Positions 54,366-63,809 of a DNA stretch of 64,000 nt are shown piece by piece. Position 1 is the stretch's first letter. Each line of letters opens with the position of its first letter. Position numbers and translations under genes: made by a program. The DNA comes from Streptomyces monashensis (lineage in GTDB: Bacteria; Actinomycetota; Actinomycetes; Streptomycetales; Streptomycetaceae). The stretch lies in NCBI RefSeq assembly GCF_001866665.1, contig NZ_MLYO01000022.1, positions 1 to 64,000 on the forward strand, in the 5' to 3' direction. A model generated the notes under the pieces. It was not told where the DNA came from. It worked only from the letters and a program-made list of their open reading frames with translations, and searched no databases.

Positions 54366-56567
54366 ATGGGCGACAAGGCACAAGCACACCACCCCGGGGC
54401 CGCCGGCAGGGCTCTTGAGGCCGACCGGCCCGCGTCCGTACGGAACGTGGTGCTGGTCGGCCACTCCGGTTCGGGGAAGACGACCCTGGTGGAGGCTCTC
54501 GCGCTGACCACGGGGGCGGTGAACCGGGCGGGCCGCGTCGAGGACGGCGGCACCGTCTCGGACTACGACGAGATCGAGCACCGGCAGCAACGCTCCGTAC
54601 AGCTCTCGCTGGTGCCCGTCGAATGGAACGGCATCAAGATCAACCTCCTCGACACCCCCGGGTACGCCGACTTCGTCGGGGAGCTGCGGGCCGGTCTGCG
54701 GGCGGCGGACGCGGCCCTCTTCGTCGTCTCCGCCTCGGACGGGGTGGACGGCTCGACCCGGATGGTCTGGGAGGAGTGCGCTGCCGTCGGCATGCCCCGC
54801 GCGATCGTGATCACGCACCTGGAGTCCGCGCGCGCGGACTTCGAGGAGATGACCCGGACCTGCGCGGAGGCCTTCGGCGGGGACGACCCCGACGCCGTGC
54901 TGCCGCTGTACCTGCCGCTGCGCGGCCCGGAGGGACCCGACGGGCACGCGCCCGTGACCGGGCTGGTCGGGCTGCTGACGCAGAAGCTGTTCGACTACAC
55001 GACCGGGGAGCGCAAGGAGTCCGAACCCGGTGCGGACCAGCTGCCGGACATCGAGGAGGCCCGCAACCGGCTCATCGAGGGGATCATCGCCGAGAGCGAG
55101 GACGAGACCCTCATGGACCGCTATCTCGGTGGTGAGCGGATCGACGTCAAGACCCTGATCGACGACCTGGAGCGGGCCGTCGCCCGCGGCTCGTTCTTCC
55201 CCGTCCTGGCGGCCGCCCCCGCCGCCGAGGGCGCGAAGCAGGGGCTCGGCACGGTCGAGCTGCTGGAGCTGGTGACCGGCGGCTGTCCGACTCCGTTCGA
55301 GCACGCGCTGCCCGAGGTCAGCACCATCGACGGCAAACGGCGCGAGCTGACGCCGTGCGACACCGACGGCCCCCTGGTCGCCGAGGTCGTCAAGACCGCC
55401 TCCGACCCCTACGTCGGCCGCGTCTCCCTCGTCCGCGTCTTCTCCGGCACCCTGCGCCCCGACCAGACGGTGCACGTCTCCGGGCACGGGCTGGCCGACC
55501 GCGGGCACGAGGACCACGACGTCGACGAGAAGGTCGGCGCCCTGTCGATGCCCTTCGGCAAACAGCAGCGCCCGGTGACCCACGCCGTCGCCGGTGACCT
55601 GGTGTGCGTGGCCAAGCTGGGCCGCGCCGAGACCGGGGACACGCTCTCCGCGAAGGACGACCCGCTGCTGATGGAGCCCTGGCGGATGCCCGACCCGCTG
55701 CTGCCGCTCGCCATCCAGGCACACAGCAAGCCCGACGAGGACAAGCTCTCCCAGGGCCTTGCCCGGCTGGTCGCCGAGGATCCGACGATGCGTCTGGAGC
55801 AGAACCAGGACACCCACCAGGTGGTCCTGTGGTGCCTGGGCGAGGCCCACGCGGACGTGGCCCTGGAGCGGCTGCGCAACCGCTACGGCGTCCAGGTCGA
55901 CGTCGTCCCGCACCGGGTCTCCCTCCGGGAGACGTTCGCGCACAAGGCGTCCGGGCGCGGGCGGCACGTGAAGCAGTCCGGCGGGCACGGGCAGTACGCG
56001 ATCTGCGAGATCGAGGTGGAGCCGCTGCCGGGCGGCTCGGGCATCGAGTTCGTGGACAAGGTGGTCGGCGGCGCCGTACCGCGCCAGTTCATCCCGTCCG
56101 TCGAGAAGGGCGTACGGGCGCAGGCCGCCAAGGGTGTCGCCGCCGGATATCCGCTGGTGGACGTGCGGATCACCCTGCTGGACGGCAAGGCGCACTCGGT
56201 GGACTCCTCCGACGCCGCCTTCCAGACGGCGGGCGCGCTCGCGCTGCGGGAGGCCGCGGCCGACACGAGGATCCATCTGCTGGAGCCGGTGGCCGAGGTG
56301 TCGGTGCTGGTCGGCGACGACTACGTGGGCGCGGTGATGAGCGACCTGTCGGGCCGGCGCGGCCGGGTGCTCGGCACCGAGCAGGTCGGCGCCGGGCGGA
56401 CCCTGGTCCGGGCCGAGGTGCCCGAGTTCGAGATCGGCCGGTACGCCGTCGATCTGCGCTCGCTCTCCCACGGCACGGCCCGCTTCGACCGGAGCTACGT
56501 CCGGCACGAGCCGATGCCGCCGCAGATCGCCGAGCGGATCCGCGAACTGGCGGACGAGACGGTGTAG
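54366..56567 (+). CDS. Elongation factor G-like protein (EF-G2 type)
   Basis: This is a full-length paralogue of translocase EF-G; the family has unclear function and weak translocation activity. The 733-residue protein has five EF-G-like domains. Its G1 loop is GHSGSGKTTLVEAL (classical EF-G has GHVDHGKT), and G3 is DTPGYADFVG (DTPGHVDF). The G4 site reads ITHLESARADF where NKxD is expected, so guanine recognition should be weaker or different. Domain IV and V segments (GGHGQYAICEIEVEPL, VGGAVPRQFIPSVEKG, GRRGRVLGTEQV) are clear. The ATG at 54366 has GGGAGG upstream. It is the first of three plus-strand genes inserted between pgsA and thrS, and has its own terminator. Confidence 0.9.
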   Translation: MGDKAQAHHPGAAGRALEADRPASVRNVVLVGHSGSGKTTLVEALALTTGAVNRAGRVEDGGTVSDYDEIEHRQQRSVQLSLVPVEWNGIKINLLDTPGYADFVGELRAGLRAADAALFVVSASDGVDGSTRMVWEECAAVGMPRAIVITHLESARADFEEMTRTCAEAFGGDDPDAVLPLYLPLRGPEGPDGHAPVTGLVGLLTQKLFDYTTGERKESEPGADQLPDIEEARNRLIEGIIAESEDETLMDRYLGGERIDVKTLIDDLERAVARGSFFPVLAAAPAAEGAKQGLGTVELLELVTGGCPTPFEHALPEVSTIDGKRRELTPCDTDGPLVAEVVKTASDPYVGRVSLVRVFSGTLRPDQTVHVSGHGLADRGHEDHDVDEKVGALSMPFGKQQRPVTHAVAGDLVCVAKLGRAETGDTLSAKDDPLLMEPWRMPDPLLPLAIQAHSKPDEDKLSQGLARLVAEDPTMRLEQNQDTHQVVLWCLGEAHADVALERLRNRYGVQVDVVPHRVSLRETFAHKASGRGRHVKQSGGHGQYAICEIEVEPLPGGSGIEFVDKVVGGAVPRQFIPSVEKGVRAQAAKGVAAGYPLVDVRITLLDGKAHSVDSSDAAFQTAGALALREAAADTRIHLLEPVAEVSVLVGDDYVGAVMSDLSGRRGRVLGTEQVGAGRTLVRAEVPEFEIGRYAVDLRSLSHGTARFDRSYVRHEPMPPQIAERIRELADETV

Positions 56568-56591
56568 TTCACGGCGGGGCGCACCCCGATC

Positions 56592-56617
56592 GGGCGGACG
56601 GCTTCGGCCGTCCGCCC
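56592..56617 (+). terminator. Terminator after the EF-G2 gene
   Basis: A perfect 11-bp stem GGGCGGACGGC/GCCGTCCGCCC with a TTCG loop (56592-56617) lies 24 bases past the stop. The C(UUCG)G tetraloop makes it very stable. Confidence 0.8.
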
Positions 56618-56723
56618 CCGTATGTCGGTGGCTGAGGATACGCTGATGACCTGATCAACAGGTGTGCGGAGTACGGAAGTCGGGAAGGCCGCAGGAGCGG
56701 GACGGCGGCAAGTGGGGGCGGGA

Positions 56724-58376
56724 ATGAGCTTCGAGGACTTCTTCGGGCCACAGGTGCCCAGGCCGGGCGGCGGTGAGCAGGCTCCGACCTTCGCCCTGGC
56801 CTCGGCAGCGTATCGGGACACGCCGATGGAGGAGATCAAGAAGGCCGACAACGAATGGCACCAGTCGACGGTCACCGAGCACCGCTCGTGGGCGAAGATC
56901 TTCCGGCCCAACTTCGGTGAGGCGTACGCCCAGGCGGTGATCGACCGCATGCTGGGCGTCGACAGGAAGCCGCTCATCCAGTCCTTCGGCTGCGAGCCGC
57001 AGGTGGTCGTCGAGCACTGTCTCGCGGCCAACCGCATCCGCCGGGAGCGGGACACGAAGCTGACCGCCCTCATGGTGCTGTGCGGCCTGCTCTTCCTGCC
57101 CGGCCTGCTGGTGTGGCTGCTCGTCTTCCAGCTCCGGGCCCTGATGCTGAAGAACGACAACAAGCGGGTCTCGGGCCTCGGCACGCTCCTGCTGGCCGTC
57201 GTCGGCGTCGGCACGGTGATCTTCCTGATCCGGACGCCGTTCACCGGCTTCTGGCAGTGGTACGCGCGCGGCTGCGCCGTGGTCCCGGTCGCCGGCTGGT
57301 TCCTGGCCAAGCGGATCTGCGAGGGCACCGCGCAGGACCTGCGCGGGCGCTGGGGCGATCTGCTCTCCGGCGGCAGCGTCGGCGCGAAGGTCCCCGAGGC
57401 GGTGCCGACCAGCCCGGACCAGGCCGCGGCCGAGCAGCTGCGGCAGTCCCTGGCCCGGCTCAGCGCCGAGCAGCAGTCCAACTCCGTCTTCTACGCAGGT
57501 CCGAAGGGCATCCTCGGGATGGGTACCCGCTGGGGCGCCTGGCATCTCGCGGAGGAGCTGGTCCCCCTCGACGCGGTCAAGGGCATCCACGAGTTCCGCA
57601 GCTGGACGGTCGTCCGGGCGATCCACGACGAGCTGAGCGTGCTGGACCGGCAGCATCTGAAGACCGGCGGCTTCCCCAAGCCGCAGGTCAAGCACTGGAT
57701 CGTCACGCATGTCGGCGAGGGCGCCAAGGAGGTGTCCCGGCCCGAGGGCACGGACGTCGAGGCCTACCAGGTCAAGCCGAAGGCGGTCGAGGACATCTGC
57801 AACAACCAGCAGTTCGACAGCGGCGACCGGCACTACCTGGGCGTGCAGTGGCCCCATCTGTGGAACGGCGACCTGATCCTCACCATGATGATCACGGTGA
57901 CGGTGCTGAAGGAGACCCTGCGCATCGAGGTCACCGGACACGCTCTCGGCCCGGTCAACGGCCTGTTCAGCGGCAAGCCCGAGGCCCCCGTCAAGAAGGT
58001 CGCGAAGACCGTCAAGTTCTGGGAGACCCGGACGATCAAGCTGCCGCTGGTCACCGCCGACGAGGTGGTGCGGCTCGCCGCGCGGGCCGCCATCGGCTGG
58101 TACCCGCCGCTGCTGAAGTGGCTCGGCGGCTCCATCGGTCTGCCGGAGCCCTTCGGTCTGCGGCACGCCTGGGCCGATCAGCCCTGGCGGCACCGCTTCA
58201 TGGCCGACGACGCGCTGCGCGCGGCCACCCCGATCCTCCGCGCGGTGCACCGGGCCGTGATCAGGGTGCTCGCGGAACACGACGTCGACGTCGACAAGTT
58301 CAGCTCGAGGGCGGGCGCCCTGAGCGGGTCGGTGCAGGATGCCTCGCCCAAGAAGGCCGACACGTACGACGCGTGA
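56724..58376 (+). CDS. Unknown 550-residue protein with two central membrane helices
   Basis: I do not recognise this family. The protein has a hydrophilic N-terminal region (1 to about 110) with SFEDFFGPQVPRPG. Two hydrophobic segments follow: LTALMVLCGLLFLPGLLVWLL (about 112-135), and the LGTLLLAVVGVGTVIFLI region with WYARGCAVVPVAGWFLAKRI (about 150-215). A large soluble domain of about 330 residues is rich in beta strands (LILTMMITVTVLKETLRIEV) and well conserved in style, not low complexity. No catalytic motif is obvious. The ATG at 56724 has GGGGGCGGGA upstream; an ATG at 56664 would be longer. It follows the EF-G2 terminator and is convergent with the HIT gene. Confidence 0.75.
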   Translation: MSFEDFFGPQVPRPGGGEQAPTFALASAAYRDTPMEEIKKADNEWHQSTVTEHRSWAKIFRPNFGEAYAQAVIDRMLGVDRKPLIQSFGCEPQVVVEHCLAANRIRRERDTKLTALMVLCGLLFLPGLLVWLLVFQLRALMLKNDNKRVSGLGTLLLAVVGVGTVIFLIRTPFTGFWQWYARGCAVVPVAGWFLAKRICEGTAQDLRGRWGDLLSGGSVGAKVPEAVPTSPDQAAAEQLRQSLARLSAEQQSNSVFYAGPKGILGMGTRWGAWHLAEELVPLDAVKGIHEFRSWTVVRAIHDELSVLDRQHLKTGGFPKPQVKHWIVTHVGEGAKEVSRPEGTDVEAYQVKPKAVEDICNNQQFDSGDRHYLGVQWPHLWNGDLILTMMITVTVLKETLRIEVTGHALGPVNGLFSGKPEAPVKKVAKTVKFWETRTIKLPLVTADEVVRLAARAAIGWYPPLLKWLGGSIGLPEPFGLRHAWADQPWRHRFMADDALRAATPILRAVHRAVIRVLAEHDVDVDKFSSRAGALSGSVQDASPKKADTYDA

Positions 58377-58428
58377 GGGCGCGCTCCTTCTCCACCGTGA
58401 GGAGGCCGGAGGAGGGGCACCCGGTGGT

Positions 58429-58977
58429 TCAGGCCGTCGGCCAGGCCTCCGCCAGCATCTTCCTGGTGTCGGCGAGCAGCTGCGGCAGTACCTTCGTGTG
58501 GCCGACGACCGGCATGAAGTTCGTATCACCGCCCCAGCGCGGGACGATGTGCTGGTGCAGGTGGGCGGCGATACCGGCGCCCGCGACCGTGCCCTGGTTC
58601 ATGCCGATGTTGAAGCCGTGCGCGCCGGACGCGGTGCGCAGGGCCGTCATCGCCTGCTTGGTCAGCTCGGCCAGCTCGGCGGTCTCCGCACCGGTCAGCT
58701 CGGTGTAGTCGGCCACGTGCCGGTACGGCACGGTCATCAGATGGCCGCCGTTGTACGGGTAGAGGTTGAGCACGGCGTACACGTGGTCACCACGCCGGAC
58801 GATCAGCCCGTCCTCGTCGGACTTCGCCGGGAGCGAGCAGAACGGGCAGCCGTCGCCCTCCCCCGGGCCGGTCGGCTTGTTCTCGCCCTGGATGTACGCC
58901 ATCCGGTGGGGCGTCCACAAACGCTGGAACGCGTCCTGCGTCCCCACCCCGATCTGCTGCTCCGGCTCACTCGTCAT
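58429..58977 (-). CDS. HIT-family nucleotide hydrolase/transferase (Ap4A phosphorylase-like)
   Basis: HIT proteins act on nucleotide phosphoryl bonds. The mycobacterial counterpart at this locus (Rv2613c type) is a diadenosine tetraphosphate phosphorylase. The 182-residue protein has the zinc-like CPFCSLPAK segment, AVLNLYPYNGGHLMTVPYRH, and the HIT triad in AHLHQHIVPRWGG. The ATG at 58977 begins TSEPEQQIGVGTQDAFQRLW, with LWTPHRMAY before the core. In mycobacteria it sits between thrS and pgsA on one strand. Here plus-strand genes are interposed. Confidence 0.9.
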   Translation of the reverse strand: MTSEPEQQIGVGTQDAFQRLWTPHRMAYIQGENKPTGPGEGDGCPFCSLPAKSDEDGLIVRRGDHVYAVLNLYPYNGGHLMTVPYRHVADYTELTGAETAELAELTKQAMTALRTASGAHGFNIGMNQGTVAGAGIAAHLHQHIVPRWGGDTNFMPVVGHTKVLPQLLADTRKMLAEAWPTA

Positions 58978-59056
58978 GCCATGCAGCATATGGCTTCGCC
59001 CGTTCCCGGCGTGTCGCCGGGGCAGCCGGGAGACGCCGTCCGGCCAAGCTGGGCCG

Positions 59057-59713
59057 GTGGACGACGACAGCCGTGCGGCGCGCTGGGAGCAGCGCACCGA
59101 GATCCCTCTCTTCGTGGCGGCGCTGGTCTTCCTGGCCGTGTACGCCACCCGCGTCCTGGCCACGGACCTGCCCGTGTTCTGGCGGCACCTGAGCACGTAC
59201 CTGCTGCTCGCCCTCTGGGCGGTGTCCGCCGTGGACTACGCGGTGCACTGGCGGCTCAGCGGGCAGGGGCTGCGCTTCGTGCCGACGCATGTGCTGCACA
59301 CGCTGGTGCTCGTCCTGCCGCTGCTGCGCCCGCTGCGGATCGTCCCGCTGTACGAAGCGGTCCAGCACCGGTCGGGACAGCCGCGGCTCTCGCTGTACGC
59401 GCGGGTGATCTCGTACGCCGGGCTGTCCGCCCTGCTGCTCGGCTTCGCCGGCGCCCTCGCGGTCTACCAGGTGGAACGCGGGAAGCCCGGCACCACCATG
59501 CACACCTTCGGGGACGCCGTCTGGTGGGCCGCCTCGACCCTCAGCACGGTCGGCTACGGCGACGTGGTGCCGGTGACCTTCTTCGGCCGGCTGATCGCGA
59601 TGGTGATGATGACCGGCGGCCTCGCCCTGCTCGGCGCGGTGACGGGCTCGTTCTCGTCCTGGCTGATGCGGTCCTTCTCCCGGGAGGGCGACGAAAGGCC
59701 CCCGGGGCGGTGA
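59057..59713 (+). CDS. Potassium channel, Kv-like (six-transmembrane type) with TVGYGD filter
   Basis: The 218-residue membrane protein has a selectivity filter STLSTVGYGDVVPVTFFG (about residues 156-173), a pore helix (FGDAVWWAAS) before it, and an S6-like helix after it (LIAMVMMTGGLALLGAVTGSF). N-terminal helices are PLFVAALVFLAVYATRVL, STYLLLALWAVSAVDYAV, a shorter segment with LLRPLRIVPLYEAV (S4-like, with few regular arginines), and an S5. Voltage sensing is therefore plausible but weak. The GTG at 59057 has no strong ribosome binding site, so it may be a leaderless or alternative start. It is divergent from the HIT gene. Confidence 0.85.
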   Translation: MDDDSRAARWEQRTEIPLFVAALVFLAVYATRVLATDLPVFWRHLSTYLLLALWAVSAVDYAVHWRLSGQGLRFVPTHVLHTLVLVLPLLRPLRIVPLYEAVQHRSGQPRLSLYARVISYAGLSALLLGFAGALAVYQVERGKPGTTMHTFGDAVWWAASTLSTVGYGDVVPVTFFGRLIAMVMMTGGLALLGAVTGSFSSWLMRSFSREGDERPPGR

Positions 59714-59729
59714 AACTCCCCGGGGGCCT
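59696..59729. terminator. Bidirectional terminator between the channel gene and thrS
   Basis: A perfect 12-bp stem AGGCCCCCGGGG and its complement (59696-59707 with 59718-59729) overlaps the end of the channel gene. It stands 21 bases past the thrS stop on the other strand. Confidence 0.75.
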
Positions 59730-59750
59730 CCGTGCGCGGCGGGTGCCGGA

Positions 59751-61727
59751 TCAGACCTGGGCCCGCTCCTCGACGACCTGGGCGATCTTCGCGATGGCCT
59801 CGTCGAACGGGATGCCGTTCTCCTGCGAGCCGTCGCGGTAGCGGAAGGACACCGAGTTGTTCGACATATCCTCGTCGCCCGCGATGACCATGAAGGGCAC
59901 CTTCTGCTTCTGGGCGTTGCGGATTTTCTTCTGCATGCGGTCCGAGGAGGAGTCCACCTCGACGCGCAGGCCCTTCCTGCGGGCCGCCGCCGCGAACTTC
60001 TCCAGGTACTCGACGTGGGCGTCACCGATCGGGATGCCGAGCGCCTGGACCGGGGCCAGCCACGCCGGGAAGGCGCCCGCGTAGTGCTCCAGGAGCACCG
60101 CGAAGAACCGTTCGATGGAGCCGAACAGGGCGCGGTGGATCATCACCGGGCGCTGCTTGGAGCCGTCGGGGCCCGTGTACTCCAGGTTGAAGCGCTCGGG
60201 CAGGTTGAAGTCGAGCTGGATGGTCGACATCTGCCAGGTCCGGCCGATCGCATCCTTGGCCTGGACGGAGATCTTCGGGCCGTAGAAGGCGGCGCCGCCC
60301 GGGTCGGGGACGAGGGGCAGGCCCTGCTTCTCGGCGACCTGGCGCAGCGTCTCGGTCGCCTCCTCCCAGACCTCGTCGGAGCCGACGAACTTCTCCGGGT
60401 CCTTGGTGGACAGCTCCAGGTAGAAGTCGGTCAGGCCGTAGTCGCGCAGCAGGCCGAGGACGAAGGTGAGCGTCTTGTCCAGCTCCTCGGACATCTGCTC
60501 ACGGGTGCAGTAGATGTGCGCGTCGTCCTGCGTGAAGCCGCGGGCACGGGTCAGACCGTGCACGACGCCCGACTTCTCGTACCGGTACACCGTCCCGAAC
60601 TCGAAGAGGCGCAGCGGCAGTTCGCGGTAGGAGCGGCCGCGCGCGTCGAAGATCAGGTTGTGCATCGGGCAGTTCATGGGCTTGAGGTAGTAGTCCACGC
60701 CCTCGTCGAGCTGCATGGGGGGGTACATCCCCTCGGCGTACCAGTCCAGGTGCCCGGACGTCTCGAAGAGCTTCCCCTTCGTGGCGTGCGGGGTGTAGAC
60801 GAACTCGTAGCCCTCTTCCTCGTGGCGGCGGCGCGAGTAGTCCTCCATCGTGCGGCGGACGATGCCGCCCTTGGGGTGGAAGACGGCCAGGCCGGAGCCG
60901 ATCTGCTCGGGGATGGAGAAGAGGTCCAGCTCGGAGCCGAGCTTGCGGTGGTCGCGCTTCTCGGCCTCGGCGAGGAAGTCCAGGTACGCCTTCAGCTCGT
61001 CCTTGGACGGCCAGGCGGTGCCGTAGATGCGCTGGAGCATCGGGTTCTTCTCGCTGCCGCGCCAGTAGGCGGCCGCGTTGCGCATCAGCTTGAACGCCGG
61101 GATGAGGCGGGTGGAGGGCAGGTGCGGACCGCGGCAGAGGTCCTTCCAGCACAGCTCGCCGGTCTTGGCGTCCAGGTTGTCGTAGATCGTCAGCTCACCG
61201 GCGCCGACCTCGACGTCCGCGCCGTCGTCGCTGGACGCGGAGCCCTTGAGGCCGATCAGCTCCAGCTTGTACGGCTCGTCCGCGAGCTCCTCGCGGGCGG
61301 CCTCGTCGGTCACCACGCGGCGGGCGAACCTCTGCCCGCGCTTCTGGATCTCCTGCATCTTCTTCTCGATGGCCTTGAGATCCTCGGGCGTGAACGGCTT
61401 CTCGACGTCGAAGTCGTAGTAGAAGCCGTCCTTGACGGGCGGGCCGATGCCCAGCTTCGCCTCGGGGAAGATCTCCTGCACGGCCTGCGCCATGACGTGC
61501 GCGGTCGAGTGGCGCAGGATGTTCAGACCGTCCTCGGAGGAGATCTCGACACCCTCGACGGTCTCGCCGTCCCTGACCGCGTAGGCGAGGTCCTTCAGCT
61601 CGCCGGCCACGCGCGCGGCGATGATCGAGCGCTCGCCCGCGAAGAGGTCGGCGGCCGTAGTGCCCGTCGTCACCACGCGTTCTTCCCGCTCGGAATCGCG
61701 TTGGATGATCACACGGACGTCTGACAC
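59751..61727 (-). CDS. thrS: Threonyl-tRNA synthetase
   Basis: ThrS charges tRNA-Thr and edits mischarged serine. The 658-residue protein has the N-terminal TGS domain ([20 protein letters not shown]). The editing domain has the [16 protein letters not shown] motif and [17 protein letters not shown]. The catalytic core zinc ligands are in [18 protein letters not shown], and motif 2 is [21 protein letters not shown]. The C-terminal anticodon domain ends with [14 protein letters not shown]. The GTG at 61727 has AGGAG upstream. The long open extension above it is non-coding. Confidence 0.97.
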   Translation of the reverse strand: MSDVRVIIQRDSEREERVVTTGTTAADLFAGERSIIAARVAGELKDLAYAVRDGETVEGVEISSEDGLNILRHSTAHVMAQAVQEIFPEAKLGIGPPVKDGFYYDFDVEKPFTPEDLKAIEKKMQEIQKRGQRFARRVVTDEAAREELADEPYKLELIGLKGSASSDDGADVEVGAGELTIYDNLDAKTGELCWKDLCRGPHLPSTRLIPAFKLMRNAAAYWRGSEKNPMLQRIYGTAWPSKDELKAYLDFLAEAEKRDHRKLGSELDLFSIPEQIGSGLAVFHPKGGIVRRTMEDYSRRRHEEEGYEFVYTPHATKGKLFETSGHLDWYAEGMYPPMQLDEGVDYYLKPMNCPMHNLIFDARGRSYRELPLRLFEFGTVYRYEKSGVVHGLTRARGFTQDDAHIYCTREQMSEELDKTLTFVLGLLRDYGLTDFYLELSTKDPEKFVGSDEVWEEATETLRQVAEKQGLPLVPDPGGAAFYGPKISVQAKDAIGRTWQMSTIQLDFNLPERFNLEYTGPDGSKQRPVMIHRALFGSIERFFAVLLEHYAGAFPAWLAPVQALGIPIGDAHVEYLEKFAAAARRKGLRVEVDSSSDRMQKKIRNAQKQKVPFMVIAGDEDMSNNSVSFRYRDGSQENGIPFDEAIAKIAQVVEERAQV

Positions 61728-61818
61728 CGGTCTCTCCTGACTGAAGGTGGGTGCGGCGCCATACCAGGAGCGCGCGCACGGCGATCGTACCGACCCGACC
61801 GCACCGACCGCTAAACGG

Positions 61819-63078
61819 TCACCCTCGGTCCCCGTCCCCGTACTCTCCCGGTCCCCCCTCCCCGCAGGCATCCTCGAAGAAGGCCCCGTCCCCATCGGTC
61901 CCCTGGAGTGCCTTCAGCAGCCGCTCGCGCTCGCCCTCGTCGACCTGGACGGGGACGACGCCGGAGGCTCCGGTGAGCCGGCGGAAGCCGCCCCGGCGCT
62001 CCAGCCTCCCGTGCACGCGCACCGGGAGGCCGACGAGATGGGCGTGGCCGGCGATGCGGTAGTCCTCCTCGTCCAGGGTGACGCGGACGTGCGGGACCTC
62101 GGCGCCGGCGAGGACACGCAGCCGTACGGTCCCCTCGCCGCCGGGGCCGGAGCGGCGCATGCGGACCACGGCGCCGGTGATCCGGACCGGCACCGAGGGT
62201 TCCTCGCGCAGATAGCGGGCGGCGGCCTCGCGCAGCACGGGCAGATCGCCCGGGGAGAACTCGACGGGTTCGGCGACGGGGGCGCAGCCCTCCGGGACAC
62301 CGGCGCCGGGCGCCCAGGCGACGGCGATCCGGGCGCCCTCGGTGCCTCGGACCAGCGTGGCGAGCGCCTCGGTCAGCTCGCGGCTGACCCCGGCCTCGAC
62401 GGCGCCGTCGAAGGCGTCCATGCCGCCGGTGGCCCGCCGGTAGTCGATGGCCTCACGGGCGGCGTACAGCGCCTGGTGGAGGCGGACGGCGAGGGGCCGG
62501 CCGGCCGGGACGGGCGCGAAGGCGGTGAGGGTGCGGCCCCCGGCGGCGGGCCCGACGAGGACGTGTTCCAGCAGGGCGGCGGCCGCACGGCGGTGACGGG
62601 CACCGTGATAGCCCGCAGGCGCGCGCGTGGCGAGCGCGGCGGCGAGAAGCGTCTGCCGTGCGGCGCCGCGCAGTTGCTCCTCGGCACTCCAGGGCGCGGC
62701 GCCGGCGGGCCCGGCCGGGGCATCGCGCCACCAGCGGATCTCGTCGCTGGGCAGGGCGAGGGAGATCAGCACCTCGCGCGCCCCGGGTGTCTCGCTGCGG
62801 GCGAGTGCGTCGAGTGCCTCGCCGAGCAGGTCGTCGCTGTCGGGGAAGGCGCGGCTCTCCGGCACCAGCAGGCTGGTCGCGCCGGCACCCGGTCCGGGCG
62901 GGGTCCAGCGGCCGTAGCGCCCCGGCGCTCCGCCGCGCCGCTGCCAGCCGTGCCGGTGCAGCAGCGCGCCGAGCACCGCCGGGTCGACCCGGGCGGGGTC
63001 GGGTGGCTGCTGCCGGGCGAGGTCGTCGGGATGCGGCCGGACCTGGCGCGGCAGCTCCCCGTACGGACGGCTCCTCAT
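61819..63078 (-). CDS. Unknown 419-residue protein coupled to the DUF4365 gene
   Basis: I do not recognise a named family. The protein is arginine, alanine and glycine-rich. An N-terminal region has [16 protein letters not shown] and [12 protein letters not shown] helical middle has an ALLEHVLVG core. The C-terminal roughly 110 residues ([20 protein letters not shown], then [20 protein letters not shown]) have the alternating strand pattern of an OB-like fold. The ATG at 63078 overlaps the DUF4365 stop in an ATGA, so the two are translationally coupled. No terminator is evident in the 91 bp before thrS. A nucleic-acid-related role is only a guess from the neighbours. Confidence 0.7.
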   Translation of the reverse strand: MRSRPYGELPRQVRPHPDDLARQQPPDPARVDPAVLGALLHRHGWQRRGGAPGRYGRWTPPGPGAGATSLLVPESRAFPDSDDLLGEALDALARSETPGAREVLISLALPSDEIRWWRDAPAGPAGAAPWSAEEQLRGAARQTLLAAALATRAPAGYHGARHRRAAAALLEHVLVGPAAGGRTLTAFAPVPAGRPLAVRLHQALYAAREAIDYRRATGGMDAFDGAVEAGVSRELTEALATLVRGTEGARIAVAWAPGAGVPEGCAPVAEPVEFSPGDLPVLREAAARYLREEPSVPVRITGAVVRMRRSGPGGEGTVRLRVLAGAEVPHVRVTLDEEDYRIAGHAHLVGLPVRVHGRLERRGGFRRLTGASGVVPVQVDEGERERLLKALQGTDGDGAFFEDACGEGGPGEYGDGDRG

Positions 63079-63641
63079 GGTCTGCCTCCCGTCCCGACCC
63101 GCGTCATGATCTCGCACAGCGCCCGGTCGTCGAAGATGCGCGAGGTCGGGATCCGCACGGTGGTCCGGTGCCGGCCGGTGACCGGGTGGCCGGCGAGGTT
63201 GACCCAGTAGCAGCAGTGCCGCAGGTCGAGCCGGTCGTGGCTGGCGCGCAGCCAGTCGTCCTGGGAGCGCGGGACGAGCATCACGACCAGGATCTTGTGC
63301 ACCGAGACGGGTGTGCGGGCGAGCTTGCGCAGGTGGTCGTTGTCGAGGGTGAAGGAGAAGGTGCGGCCCGGGGGGTTCGGCGGGATCTGGTAGGTGCACT
63401 TCAGCTGCACCTTGATGGTGACCTCGTCGTCGACGGTGTGTCCGGGCGCGCTGTGGCTGACGTGCCAGTCGATGCCGTTGTCGGGGAAGGGCTGGGACAG
63501 CGAGCATCCCGCCGCGGCGGCGACCGCGTGCAGATAGCCGACCTGCAGGGTCTCCATGCAGGCGGTGGTGGCGAGCGTGCCGCGGACGGTGCCCGGGCGA
63601 TCGGGCAGCAGCCCGCCCCGCTCGGGCTGCGCTATGGCCAT
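63075..63641 (-). CDS. DUF4365-family (PD-(D/E)XK nuclease-like) protein
   Basis: The 188-residue protein matches the pattern of DUF4365 proteins, predicted to share the PD-(D/E)XK nuclease fold. FPDNGIDWHVSH supplies the first aspartate, and VTIKVQLKCTYQIPP supplies the QxK that replaces ExK in this family. A helix and VHKILVVMLVPRSQDDWLRA follow. The ATG at 63641 begins AIAQPERGGLLPDRPG. Its stop overlaps the unknown 419-residue gene. It is divergent from the exonuclease gene, with 168 bp between them. DUF4365 members often occur near mobile or defence genes, but family function is not established. Confidence 0.75.
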   Translation of the reverse strand: MAIAQPERGGLLPDRPGTVRGTLATTACMETLQVGYLHAVAAAAGCSLSQPFPDNGIDWHVSHSAPGHTVDDEVTIKVQLKCTYQIPPNPPGRTFSFTLDNDHLRKLARTPVSVHKILVVMLVPRSQDDWLRASHDRLDLRHCCYWVNLAGHPVTGRHRTTVRIPTSRIFDDRALCEIMTRVGTGGRP

Positions 63642-63809
63642 GACCAACAGCCTTCCAAGCAATGAGTGTCTCCGCTGCGGGCCGCTGAACTGCAAAGACC
63701 CGTACTCCTGTTGTCTCCTCGCGGCGTACGGCGCAAACAGCCCGGGTATCACCAAACAGGCAGAAGACGGAACGTCATCTGCGGTAGGTGAACGAGGAGT
63801 TGGGTTCGG

